This document shows positions 10,705-19,374 of a stretch of DNA of 64,000 nt, piece by piece. The stretch is from positions 1 through 64,000 of the forward strand of contig JAPULZ010000044.1 of the NCBI GenBank assembly GCA_027294455.1. The letters run 5' to 3'. Below the pieces are notes generated by a model. The model worked only from the letters and a program-made list of their open reading frames with translations. It searched no databases and had not been told where the DNA came from. The translations under genes and the position numbers were made by a program. This DNA comes from Gemmatimonadota bacterium. Lineage in GTDB: Bacteria; Gemmatimonadota; Gemmatimonadetes; Gemmatimonadales; GWC2-71-9. Within the stretch, counting starts at the first letter, position 1. Each line of letters starts with the position of its first letter.

Positions 10705-12252
10705 ATGACCGCTTCACAGAAACCCGGTGATCCCGATGAGGTAGTGGCCCTGCTGGTGGAGGTGGCACGGCGCCACACCGTGGGTGGGGTGGTGCGGACC
10801 ATCGTCGATGGCCTCATGGGGGCGGTTGGGAGTGGAAACCTCTTCCGGGTGGCCGTGTGGCTTGCGAATCCCGACGATCCTGACGGACCCCTGTTGCCGG
10901 CGGCGGCGGCCGGCGGTGAGGGCCGGGGCGAGGAGCTCTTGATCGGGCGGGTCGCGGCGACGGGCCGGCACCTGTTCATGGCCGACGAGGGCGATTGGGA
11001 TGACCACGGCGGCTATCCGGCCTGGGCAGTCCGGCAGGGGGTGGTGGGTTACGCCGCCGTGCCGATGGCGTATCGCCGTCAGCCCATCGGGGTGTTGAGC
11101 GTACACGCGGGCGCCAGCCTGGAGGCCGTGCTGGCCCAGCCAATGGCCGCGCTTCGCACCATCGCCGATCACGGCGCGGCGTGCATCGCCAACGCCCGAG
11201 CCAGTGGGCAGCTGCGCCAGGTGGCCACGCGCCTGGAGTTGGAGAACGCGCACCTGCGCGGCGATGTCCGGCGTCTGGGTGAATTCGGGGAGATCCTGGG
11301 CGAAGCGGCGGCGCTGCGGAAGTGCCTCGAGCAGATCGATCTCGCCGGCGGAACGGCCGCTCCAGTGCTGATTCGGGGTGAACGCGGGACCGGCAAGGAG
11401 CTCATGGCTCGGGCGGTTCACGAACGCAGCACCCGGCGGCGCGGGCCGTTCGTTGCCGTGTCCTGCGCGTCGATTTCCCCGGACCGCATGGAGCGGGAGT
11501 TGTTTGGCTCACTGCGCGGGGCGTCACCCGGCGCCGAAGCCGACCACCGCGGCGCGTTCGAAATCGCGGACGGTGGGACGCTCTTTCTGAAAGACGTCGA
11601 TGCTTTGTCAGCCGAAGTGCAGCGCGGGCTGCACGACTCCCTTCGCGATCACCGGTACCGGCGCCTGGGAGAAAAGACCGCTCGGAGCACGAACGTGCGT
11701 CTCGTGGTCTCGACGACGCGCGATCTGGGGAAGGCGGTGAACGGGCAGCGCTTCCGCGAGGAGCTCTTCCACCGCATCAGCGTGCTGTGCCTGGAGGTGC
11801 CGCCGCTGAGAGATCGCGCTGATGACGTCGCTGTTCTCGCGGCAGCGTTTCTGCGGCGCAATTGCGACCGGCTCGGTGTTCCTCCCAAGACGTTCGCGCC
11901 GGAGGAGCTCGAGCGTCTGACGTCGTACGGTTGGCCGGGGACCGTCCGGGAGCTCAAGGCAGCAATCGAGTCCGCGACCAGCGCCAGGGTCCATGGCACC
12001 CGGTTCGATATGGGGCTGCCACTGGGCACAAGGGCCGAGCCTCGGTCACGATCGGTCCGCATCCTCACCGACGCCGAACTGCGAGAGCGGGAGCGGGACA
12101 ACGTTCTCGCCGCGTTGCGTGAAGCCGACTGGAGGGTGTCGGGGCGCGCCGGCGCCGCGGCCAGATTGGACCTCAAGCCCACCACATTGGCCGCCCGCAT
12201 GGTGTCCATGGGGATCGAAAGACCCCGCCGCGGCCACTCTCGCTCGTCGTAG
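10705..12252 (+). CDS. GAF + AAA+ sigma54-activator-like protein with degenerate catalytic/sigma54-contact motifs + C-terminal HTH
   Basis: GERGTGKELMARAV (Walker A), RGASPGA in place of GAFTGA, GGTLFLKDVD in place of GGTLFLDE, YGWPGTVRELK, RVSGRAGAAARLDLKPTTLAARM HTH. Confidence 0.85.
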   Translation: MTASQKPGDPDEVVALLVEVARRHTVGGVVRTIVDGLMGAVGSGNLFRVAVWLANPDDPDGPLLPAAAAGGEGRGEELLIGRVAATGRHLFMADEGDWDDHGGYPAWAVRQGVVGYAAVPMAYRRQPIGVLSVHAGASLEAVLAQPMAALRTIADHGAACIANARASGQLRQVATRLELENAHLRGDVRRLGEFGEILGEAAALRKCLEQIDLAGGTAAPVLIRGERGTGKELMARAVHERSTRRRGPFVAVSCASISPDRMERELFGSLRGASPGAEADHRGAFEIADGGTLFLKDVDALSAEVQRGLHDSLRDHRYRRLGEKTARSTNVRLVVSTTRDLGKAVNGQRFREELFHRISVLCLEVPPLRDRADDVAVLAAAFLRRNCDRLGVPPKTFAPEELERLTSYGWPGTVRELKAAIESATSARVHGTRFDMGLPLGTRAEPRSRSVRILTDAELRERERDNVLAALREADWRVSGRAGAAARLDLKPTTLAARMVSMGIERPRRGHSRSS

Positions 12253-12375
12253 GTCCGGCCCACTTGCATTTCCCTCACGGGACGGGGTAAACTCTCTCCC
12301 TCATGTCCAGGACAACGGGATACATCCGAGGTATGTGGCGTCGCTCGAATCGTGCAGATCGCGGGGTGTGACATC

Positions 12376-12984
12376 ATGCGAAGCGTGACCAAAGAACGGC
12401 GGTTGGTGGCCCGGCGAACCGTGGCGGACCGCCGGTTTGCGATTCCGCGTCGGACGCGTCGAGATCGTCGGGTCCAAAACCGTCGGACCCTCTCTGTTCC
12501 GGCGGTCTCGGAACGCCGGGTGGTGGGCGAGCGCCGTGTGGACACCGTGCGGCGGCTCGACCGGATGCCGCGGGGTCCCAATCGGCGGTTCGGCGACCGA
12601 CGCACCAGCCGGCACATACCCCGCATGATCGTCGTCGAGGGAGACGAGCTGGTCCGGCAGGGCCTGGCGAGGATCCTCGTCGACGCCGGTTACGAAGCCA
12701 TCCAGGCGCGGGACGGCTTGGCGGCGTTGCGGTGCGCGTGGGAGTCGCCCGCGGACGTGGTGCTGGTCAACATGAAGCTCCCGGACATGGGCGGAGTCGA
12801 GCTGATCCGGCAGCTCGAGCACGAATGTCCGGGCTGCCGGGTCATCGCCATCTCGGGTCGACGCACGTATGGCGTGCCCGATCCGTTGGCCGTCGTCGCG
12901 CGATTCGAGAACGTGCGCGGGCTCAGGAAACCGTTTACGCCGGCGGCGCTCGTCGACGCGGCTAAGGGTCTGTTGAGCCGCTAG
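12376..12984 (+). CDS. Pseudo-receiver protein with Arg-rich N-terminal extension
   Basis: Receiver-like fold (RMIVVEGDELVRQGLARILVDAGYEAIQARDG...VLVNMKLPDMGG...AISG...RKPF) after about 75 residues with repeated RR dipeptides. Confidence 0.75.
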   Translation: MRSVTKERRLVARRTVADRRFAIPRRTRRDRRVQNRRTLSVPAVSERRVVGERRVDTVRRLDRMPRGPNRRFGDRRTSRHIPRMIVVEGDELVRQGLARILVDAGYEAIQARDGLAALRCAWESPADVVLVNMKLPDMGGVELIRQLEHECPGCRVIAISGRRTYGVPDPLAVVARFENVRGLRKPFTPAALVDAAKGLLSR

Positions 12985-12993
12985 GCCAGCCTC

Positions 12994-13019
12994 GGGGCGG
13001 AGCCCGGGAGCCCCGCCCC
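12994..13019. terminator. GC-rich hairpin between convergent genes
   Basis: ggggcgg ... ccgcccc between stops at 12984 and 13028; no clear T-tract. Confidence 0.35.
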
Positions 13020-13027
13020 CCATCGCA

Positions 13028-13453
13028 TCAGAACTTGAGCAGGACGGGCGTGCCGGTTTGGAGCGACCTGGCCGCCGCTTGCTGAATCACCCTCTGCTTT
13101 TGCCCCAGGTCAGCATCCGGGTCGATCGTGACCTGGTCGGCGCCCGCGTCGTCCATGGAATCCGGTCCCGCACACGTGACCTTGATGCTCATGGGGGTGT
13201 AGATCCCGATGGTGATGAAGGAAACCACCTGGTTGAGGAAGCTGAGCTGGGTCTCCACCTTGGCCACGCCATTGGGGCACCGCGAGGCCGTCTCGACGAC
13301 CTTGGGCGGCACCAGGCCGAACACCCACGACGAGGCCCAGTCTTGCTGGATGGTCTGGGTGCCCGCCGGCAGGCCCGTTTCGATGTTGGCGTGGTAACAG
13401 CCCGCGAGTACCACGACAACGGCGAGAAGTGATGACGAAGCTTTCCCTGACAT
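13028..13453 (-). CDS. Bor-like lipoprotein
   Basis: MSGKASSSLLAVVVVLAGCYHANIETGLPAGTQTIQQDWASSWVFGLVPP...; lipobox LAGC and Bor-type CYH..E.G motif. Confidence 0.7.
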   Translation of the reverse strand: MSGKASSSLLAVVVVLAGCYHANIETGLPAGTQTIQQDWASSWVFGLVPPKVVETASRCPNGVAKVETQLSFLNQVVSFITIGIYTPMSIKVTCAGPDSMDDAGADQVTIDPDADLGQKQRVIQQAAARSLQTGTPVLLKF

Positions 13454-13852
13454 GATCGGCCTCCGGTTGGGTAAGGGGGCGGCGCCCCCCGGCTCGTGGT
13501 GAACGCCAATCATGTTCTGCGGGATATCCGTGTGTTTGTCAACTCGGCACTGGGCGGGCGGCGGCGGCGCGAATCTTGGGGAAGACGGAACCTGATCGAG
13601 AGTAGTGCGTTTGAGGTCCGTCACGGCTACATTGGGAGGACGATCAGGCGGTGGCCTCCAGAGGTTCTCCCCCGAGGCGGCCGATCTGTGTCGCGAGGTA
13701 GGGCCGCCACGGCGGCCGTTCGATAACGCCGAGAATCGTCGGCCCAAGAGAAATCGACATCGCCAGCGTGCACGTCGAGACCCTTTCCGCGGGGGCCCGA
13801 GCCCCAGCGGGGTTTTCCCTGGGATTCCATCTGCGGCAATGAGAGTGGTTCG

Positions 13853-14998
13853 GTGAACAACAGAGACAGTCTTGGGGTTTTGGAGGTCCTCGGCAACGGC
13901 GCCGCCTTCATTCGTCGGGCGGAGGCCAACTACACTCCGGGGAAGCGGGACGTGTACGTGGGTCCCAAGATCGTTCGGAAATACGGCCTGCGTACGGGTG
14001 ATGAGATCACGGGGACGGTGGGCAAGCGCCCCCGCAATGGCAAGAGTGCCCCCCTCACCACCGTCGAGTTCGTGAACGGTCAGCCGGCAGCATCAGTGGG
14101 CGCGCGCCCGGAATTCAATCGTATGGGCGCGCTTCATCCGCACGAGCGGCTCGTCTTGGACTGTGGCCGCACAGTTCGGGGGCAGCCGGATTACACCAAT
14201 CGCATCATCGATCTGTTGTGTCCCCTGGGCAAGGGCCAACGCGCCCTCATCGTGTCGCCGCCCAAGGCCGGCAAGACCACGGTGTTGCAGGCGATTGCCC
14301 AGGGCGTCGCGACGAACTACCCGGAGTGCAAACTCTACATCGTCCTGGTGGACGAACGACCCGAAGAAGTGACCGAGATGGAATCTGCGGGCTTCGGGGA
14401 GGTCGTCGCGTCGAGCTTCGATCACCCGCCGAGCCGCCACGTGGCCGTGGCGGAGATGACCCTGCAGCGCGCCAGGCGGCGCGTCGAGATGGGAGAGGAC
14501 GTGGTGATCATCCTCGACTCCATCACACGATTGGCGCGCGCGCACAACACGGTGGAAGAGGGAAGCGGAAGGACGCTGTCGGGTGGCCTCGACGCCACCT
14601 CCATGGAGAAGCCCAAGCGTTTTCTCGGGAGCGCCCGGAAGATCGATCCGGCCAAGGGCAGTGGGTCCCTCACCATCATCGCGACGGCGCTCATCGATAC
14701 CGGTTCGAAGATGGATCAGGTGATCTTCGAGGAGTTCAAGGGCACCGGCAACAGCGAGTTGGTCCTGAGCCGTGAGGTGGCCGACCGACGGATCTATCCT
14801 GCGTTCGACATCGTTCCGAGCTCGACGCGTCGCGAGGAACTCCTGCTGGACGAAGATGCGTTGGCGGCGTCACGGGCGACGCGACGCGAGCTCACGTCCG
14901 CGACGCCAGTGGACGCGATGAACCGGCTGCTCTCGGACATGAAGGGTACCAAGTCCAACGAGGAATTCATCAACCTCGTCGTGGCCCGGAGCCGGTAG
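13853..14998 (+). CDS. rho: Transcription termination factor Rho, short form lacking N-terminal Rho_N domain
   Basis: GVLEVLGNGAAFIRR, GKRDVYV, LIVSPPKAGKTTVLQ, ILDSITRLARAHNT, GSLTIIATALIDTGSKMDQVIFEEFKGTGN. Confidence 0.93.
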   Translation: MNNRDSLGVLEVLGNGAAFIRRAEANYTPGKRDVYVGPKIVRKYGLRTGDEITGTVGKRPRNGKSAPLTTVEFVNGQPAASVGARPEFNRMGALHPHERLVLDCGRTVRGQPDYTNRIIDLLCPLGKGQRALIVSPPKAGKTTVLQAIAQGVATNYPECKLYIVLVDERPEEVTEMESAGFGEVVASSFDHPPSRHVAVAEMTLQRARRRVEMGEDVVIILDSITRLARAHNTVEEGSGRTLSGGLDATSMEKPKRFLGSARKIDPAKGSGSLTIIATALIDTGSKMDQVIFEEFKGTGNSELVLSREVADRRIYPAFDIVPSSTRREELLLDEDALAASRATRRELTSATPVDAMNRLLSDMKGTKSNEEFINLVVARSR

Positions 14999-15009
14999 CT
15001 CTCACCCCA

Positions 15010-16083
15010 TCAGAAATACACCATGCTCTGTAGCTTGAGGGACCACTCACGCTCCCCTTCGTCGGGGAACCACACGTCGACGTTGGCCACCATCATGTTC
15101 CGGCCGGACAGGTGCAAGGCGACCCCAGGCGTCAATAACCATCCGCCGCCGCCCACGGTCGCGGCGCGGTCCGGATCGGCCCAGCTCACACGCCCCAGCG
15201 GTTCGATGGCCGTGAAGTGGCCCGGGTGGGCCAGGGGCATTCGGTATCCCACGATCACCTGTGCCGTCGTGAACGTGCTTGGGTCTCCCGCGGCGTCGAG
15301 GTTGCGCCAGTTCTTGCCCCGGAGGAATCCGGCCTGGATGTGCACGCCGGCGTTGCCGTAGGCCCCCCACTCGGCATCACCCCCATACGCGACTGCGTAC
15401 TCGTCGCCGAGCCGATCTGGATGGAGGTAGTCGTGCGCCGCGACGTTGGCGGCCACACGGAGGTCCGACGTGGCCTGAATACGGACGCGGCCGGTGTAGG
15501 ATTTGGCGTCGTTTTCATCGGCGACGATGGTGCCGCTGCCGTTCGTCACGGAAAAGTGATAGTCCACCGCGCCGGCCTCACCGTCCACGAACACGCCGAG
15601 GTCGCGATCCGAGAACAAGAGCTTCTCCGTCAACTGACTCCACGAGCACACGCCACCCACACCCGCACAATCCGCTACTCCCTCGATCTTCCCGGTGCGC
15701 TCGATGACGATGATGTAGGAGGAGCTGTACAGCTCGAAGAGATCGAACGGCCGCTTGGCGTTCCCGAAGGTGAGCTTGAACGCCGGATGGAAGTTCATCC
15801 GGACGTACGCGTCCCTCATCTGGAACTCACCGAAGTCGGGCTGGACCTTGGCCTCGATGAAGTCGTTCACCTTGACGACAACGGTCACCCGGGCTCGTCG
15901 CAGGATGAACCGGGACGACGGGGCCAAGACCACCGAGCTGGTTCGAAACTGCACGTTTATGCGGCCCGAGATGGTCAGGTCGTAGTTACCCGTATGGACG
16001 TTGAGCTGGGCCGCGACCGGCGGCGCGGCCGTCACGAATCCGACGATATACAACCCACCGAGTACTCTTGTTGGGGCCTTCAT
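15010..16083 (-). CDS. Phosphate-selective porin O/P-like outer-membrane protein
   Basis: Signal peptide; LTISGRINVQFRTSS..., VKVNDFIEAKVQPDFGEFQMRDAYVRMNFHPAFKLTFGNAKRPFDLFEL, typical of the porin O/P family. Confidence 0.75.
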   Translation of the reverse strand: MKAPTRVLGGLYIVGFVTAAPPVAAQLNVHTGNYDLTISGRINVQFRTSSVVLAPSSRFILRRARVTVVVKVNDFIEAKVQPDFGEFQMRDAYVRMNFHPAFKLTFGNAKRPFDLFELYSSSYIIVIERTGKIEGVADCAGVGGVCSWSQLTEKLLFSDRDLGVFVDGEAGAVDYHFSVTNGSGTIVADENDAKSYTGRVRIQATSDLRVAANVAAHDYLHPDRLGDEYAVAYGGDAEWGAYGNAGVHIQAGFLRGKNWRNLDAAGDPSTFTTAQVIVGYRMPLAHPGHFTAIEPLGRVSWADPDRAATVGGGGWLLTPGVALHLSGRNMMVANVDVWFPDEGEREWSLKLQSMVYF

Positions 16084-16149
16084 GGCACCTTGGTGAACGG
16101 AATCAATGTCGAGTCAAACAACAAAAAACGACCCAACGGTAACTAGGAA

Positions 16150-16178
16150 GTGACCGGTTCGTCACCGTTGTGTCACAG
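16150..16178 (-). promoter_or_regulatory. PHO-box-like array of three 7-mers with 11-bp period
   Basis: Minus strand CTGTGAC-acaa-CGGTGAC-gaac-CGGTCAC; 67 nt upstream of the porin O/P start codon. Confidence 0.45.
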
Positions 16179-16191
16179 CAATGCCGAGCGG

Positions 16192-17580
16192 TTACACCGG
16201 AGATGGAGGTGGGGGGGTGTTTTCCTCTTCCGGTGGTGTTCGATCGTCACCGAGATCGACGATATTGGGCTCCAGGTATTCCTCGCGGAGTGCTGGAAGT
16301 CCCAGGGATTGCTCGAACGACGGCACCACATACGCAGCGGTAGCGGGCCCGGAGGGCTCCGTGGCGAAGGGTCCGAAGAACCCGGCGCTCACGTTGTCGA
16401 GCAGGCCGCTTTCGATGGCGAACACCAGGATGGCACAGAAGAGAATGGTGAAGAAAATAACCGCGTAGACGGTGCTCTGGATCAGCTCGCCGTTCGGCAA
16501 CCCGAGCTGGGAGGGCATTCCCGCCAGCACCGCGGCAGCCAGCCCTTTGGGGATCAACGCCGTCATGAGCAACGCATGGCGGCGCGAGACGCTGCGGGGC
16601 ACCAGCAGGCGCACCATGACCAATCGTCCCAGGAAGGCGATCACCGAGAGGAGCAGGCCCACCAATACCGCGCGCGTGTTGGAGAATCCGATGGAGATGC
16701 CCAGGAACACGAAGAAAAAGGTCTTGACCAGAAAGACCGCCTCCGCGAAGAACGTTCGCTCGACGGCGGAGAAGCCGGCTAGTCGGAACGTGATGATCCG
16801 GCCGAGGATCCGCTGGGGGATATTAGGCAGATTGGCCACACCGACGCCGAACGACAAGGCCGCGATGGCGCCGCTATAGCCCCAAAGTTCCGTGAGGCCG
16901 AAAAGGATGAGCACGTACGCGATGGTCGTGAATACCGTGTTGGGCATCTGCCGGATCTTCGGCAGCACGGCCGACCACACGAACGCCCCCACGGCTCCAA
17001 TCAGCGCCGCAAGCAGGAACGCGGCGGCCACCTCTCCGGCGATTGCGGTGGGCGAGAAGCCAGTTTGCATTCCCCGCATGAGTGCCAGGCTCAGTACCAC
17101 CGCTAGCACGTCCGTCAACGCCGATTCCAGCACGAGGATCGTGCCCGGGCGGTCGGCCAGCTTGAGGATACGTATGAGTGGTACGACGACCGCCGAGGAC
17201 GTTCCGCCGACGATCACCCCGATGAGCAGCGCAGTGTAGACGTCGATGGGCAGGAACAGGTCCGCGAGGTGTGTCACCAGCAACATGGTCAGGACGAAGG
17301 TGGCCACCGAGAGAAACAGGGTATCGCCTGCCGACCGCGCGAGATCCTTGACGTTGAGATGCACGCCGCCCTCGAACAGAATCACCACCAACGCCAGGGT
17401 GGTGAAGACGGGGCCGACCACGCCGAAATCGGCGGTGGACACGAGCCCCAGCACCGGTCCGATGAGGATGCCGGCGAGCATGAGGATCAGGACGTCGGGA
17501 ACCTTGGTGCGCTCGAAGAAGCCGGTCAGGAAATGGCCGGCAAAGACCAGGAGGCCAATGCTCAGGATGGTAATCGCCAC
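16192..17580 (-). CDS. Cation:proton antiporter (CPA family)
   Basis: About 12 hydrophobic helices, VVLFEGGVHLNVKDL, VGGTSSAVVVPLI, LVLESALTDVLAVV. Confidence 0.9.
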   Translation of the reverse strand: MAITILSIGLLVFAGHFLTGFFERTKVPDVLILMLAGILIGPVLGLVSTADFGVVGPVFTTLALVVILFEGGVHLNVKDLARSAGDTLFLSVATFVLTMLLVTHLADLFLPIDVYTALLIGVIVGGTSSAVVVPLIRILKLADRPGTILVLESALTDVLAVVLSLALMRGMQTGFSPTAIAGEVAAAFLLAALIGAVGAFVWSAVLPKIRQMPNTVFTTIAYVLILFGLTELWGYSGAIAALSFGVGVANLPNIPQRILGRIITFRLAGFSAVERTFFAEAVFLVKTFFFVFLGISIGFSNTRAVLVGLLLSVIAFLGRLVMVRLLVPRSVSRRHALLMTALIPKGLAAAVLAGMPSQLGLPNGELIQSTVYAVIFFTILFCAILVFAIESGLLDNVSAGFFGPFATEPSGPATAAYVVPSFEQSLGLPALREEYLEPNIVDLGDDRTPPEEENTPPPPSPV

Positions 17581-17666
17581 AGGCCAAGACTACAGTCAGA
17601 GTCGGGAAGCGGGAAGGAGCAACGCCGTGGGGCGAGTGCTGTACTTTGGAGTAGGAGGAACGCGAA

Positions 17667-17834
17667 ATGACGTGGCGCACGTGGAGCGTCGGCGATTGGG
17701 TCATGACCGGTGCGGTGATCTTGTTCATCGTGGCCGGAGTGGCCAAGCTGTTCGAACGCCAGGGACGGCTCGGCGCCGCCCTCATCTTGCTGGGACTGGC
17801 GAACGGAATTTTGCTGACGCTGTCCCGCCGGTAG
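17667..17834 (+). CDS. Small two-helix membrane protein (55 aa), below the ORF-track cutoff
   Basis: ATG with upstream gtaggagg; MTWRTWSVGDWVMTGAVILFIVAGVAKLFERQGRLGAALILLGLANGILLTLSRR. Confidence 0.6.
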   Translation: MTWRTWSVGDWVMTGAVILFIVAGVAKLFERQGRLGAALILLGLANGILLTLSRR

Positions 17835-17849
17835 CTGGCGGGCGGTCGC

Positions 17850-18683
17850 CTATCGCAGCTGGGTGCTCAAGCCGAGCACGTACTGCACGCCCGCCGGGAA
17901 TTCCCTCCCTGCGAGGGGAATGCGGACGCCGAACTCCGGCCAAACCTGTCCGATGCGCACCGCCCCGATGAATTGCAAGTTGGTGATCTCGCGTTTGTTC
18001 TGCGTCTCCACTCCCTCGACGATGAAGTTGTCGCCCCGGAATCCGTCCAGTGTGGTCTTGAGGAACGTGGCCGGTGTGGGGTTGATACCGGCCTCGAAGA
18101 GAAAGACGACTTCATCGCCGGGATGGCGGCGGGTTTCCTTGTCCTCGAACCGCGCTCGGTAGCCGAACCACCCCTCTGCGTACGCCGGCACCGGCCAGAA
18201 CGAGTGGCCGACCTCCAAGAATCCCTCCAGGTCCCACTGTCCCTCCCCCACCGGGATGATCTGGGCATCGAGCGGGGAGTCACCGATTGGGGCCTTGGCC
18301 CCGGCCCTGATGGCCAGCGCGGTGCCGCCCAGCTGGGCGAACTGCCAGCGCACCCAGCCGCGGATGTCACCAAAGCCCACCGTTTGCAGGTCCGAGGTGG
18401 CGTCCTGAAAGCGCAGGTCGAAAAAAGGCACCTGGAACCAGAGATCCACCCGCTTGTGCAGACCCACGATGATGTCGGTGAACAGCGCACGAGCGTCCGA
18501 TTCGCCGACCCCACCGAGCCATGGCTGTCTCTCCCCATTCACGTCGAAGCGCATGTCGGTCTTCTGCCAGAACGCGACGGTCTTGACCCAGATCTTGCCG
18601 GGCCCGCCTTGGGCCCACTGGCCCGACGCCGCAGCCGGCATCAGGCATAGCAGTACCACGGTCCAGTTGCGAAAACGCCTCAT
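17850..18683 (-). CDS. Exported outer-membrane transporter-like beta-barrel
   Basis: Signal peptide MRRFRNWTVVLLCLMPAAASG; barrel-like alternation; terminal QYVLGLSTQLR. Confidence 0.55.
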   Translation of the reverse strand: MRRFRNWTVVLLCLMPAAASGQWAQGGPGKIWVKTVAFWQKTDMRFDVNGERQPWLGGVGESDARALFTDIIVGLHKRVDLWFQVPFFDLRFQDATSDLQTVGFGDIRGWVRWQFAQLGGTALAIRAGAKAPIGDSPLDAQIIPVGEGQWDLEGFLEVGHSFWPVPAYAEGWFGYRARFEDKETRRHPGDEVVFLFEAGINPTPATFLKTTLDGFRGDNFIVEGVETQNKREITNLQFIGAVRIGQVWPEFGVRIPLAGREFPAGVQYVLGLSTQLR

Positions 18684-18750
18684 GGAGCGACCGTCCCTGG
18701 TGGGTGGAAAGGACTGATGACGGGGGGTAAACCGCCGGGTACCCCGGATT

Positions 18751-18774
18751 GTTCCCACCGGATTTTGTGGGAAC
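18751..18774. repeat. 8-bp perfect dyad in divergent intergenic region
   Basis: gttcccac-cggatttt-gtgggaac. Confidence 0.6.
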
Positions 18775-18987
18775 CGCAAGGATGGGCAAACCGTTGCCGA
18801 TACGGCACCACGATCAAGCCGGCATGGAGGATCCAACTTGGCTCATCGACTGGACATTCAGAGCAATACCAAGGCACCTGGTCGCTTACGCCGAGGATGC
18901 GGGGCTGATCACAACTCGAACCGTCGAACGGTCCGCTTGATGGACGTTCGACTCCACACTCACCAACCATCAGAATGGAGTACACGC

Positions 18988-19374
18988 ATGAAACGCATTA
19001 TCTCGAACCTTGGCATGGTGGCCCTCGTGGCCGTGCTGGCGCCGGCCGCCGCCACAGCTCAGATGGGCCAGAAGCCAAGCAGCCACGAGGTGACAATTCG
19101 TGGCACCGTGGTCGACCTCGACTGCAAGTTCCGCAATGGATTGTCGGGTGAGGGCCACCGCATGTGTGCCCAGGTGTGTGCCGACGCAGGGCTGCCGTTG
19201 GTGATTCTGGGCAACGACGGCAAGCTGTATATGCCCGTCGGCGGCGGCATGCCCGGCGACCCCCAAAACCCCCGCCTGAAAGAGTTTGCGGAGCAGGAGG
19301 TCGTGATCCACGGCAACGTGTACGAGGCCGGTGGCGCGTTGGCTCTCGAGATCGAGTCGATCGAGCGCTCGTGA
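18988..19374 (+). CDS. Small exported protein with conserved-looking Cys residues, unknown function
   Basis: Signal peptide; GTVVDLDCKFRNGLSGEGHRMCAQVCADAGLPLVILGNDGKLYMPV. Confidence 0.7.
   Translation: MKRIISNLGMVALVAVLAPAAATAQMGQKPSSHEVTIRGTVVDLDCKFRNGLSGEGHRMCAQVCADAGLPLVILGNDGKLYMPVGGGMPGDPQNPRLKEFAEQEVVIHGNVYEAGGALALEIESIERS

Noticed and set aside
13028-13453. Bor-like lipoprotein as evidence for a prophage
   Set aside because: Bor/Iss homologues occur outside phages, and no integrase, capsid or lysis genes are nearby
15217-16146. 309-aa plus-strand ORF opposite the porin gene
   Set aside because: No motifs; the minus strand encodes a signal-peptide porin
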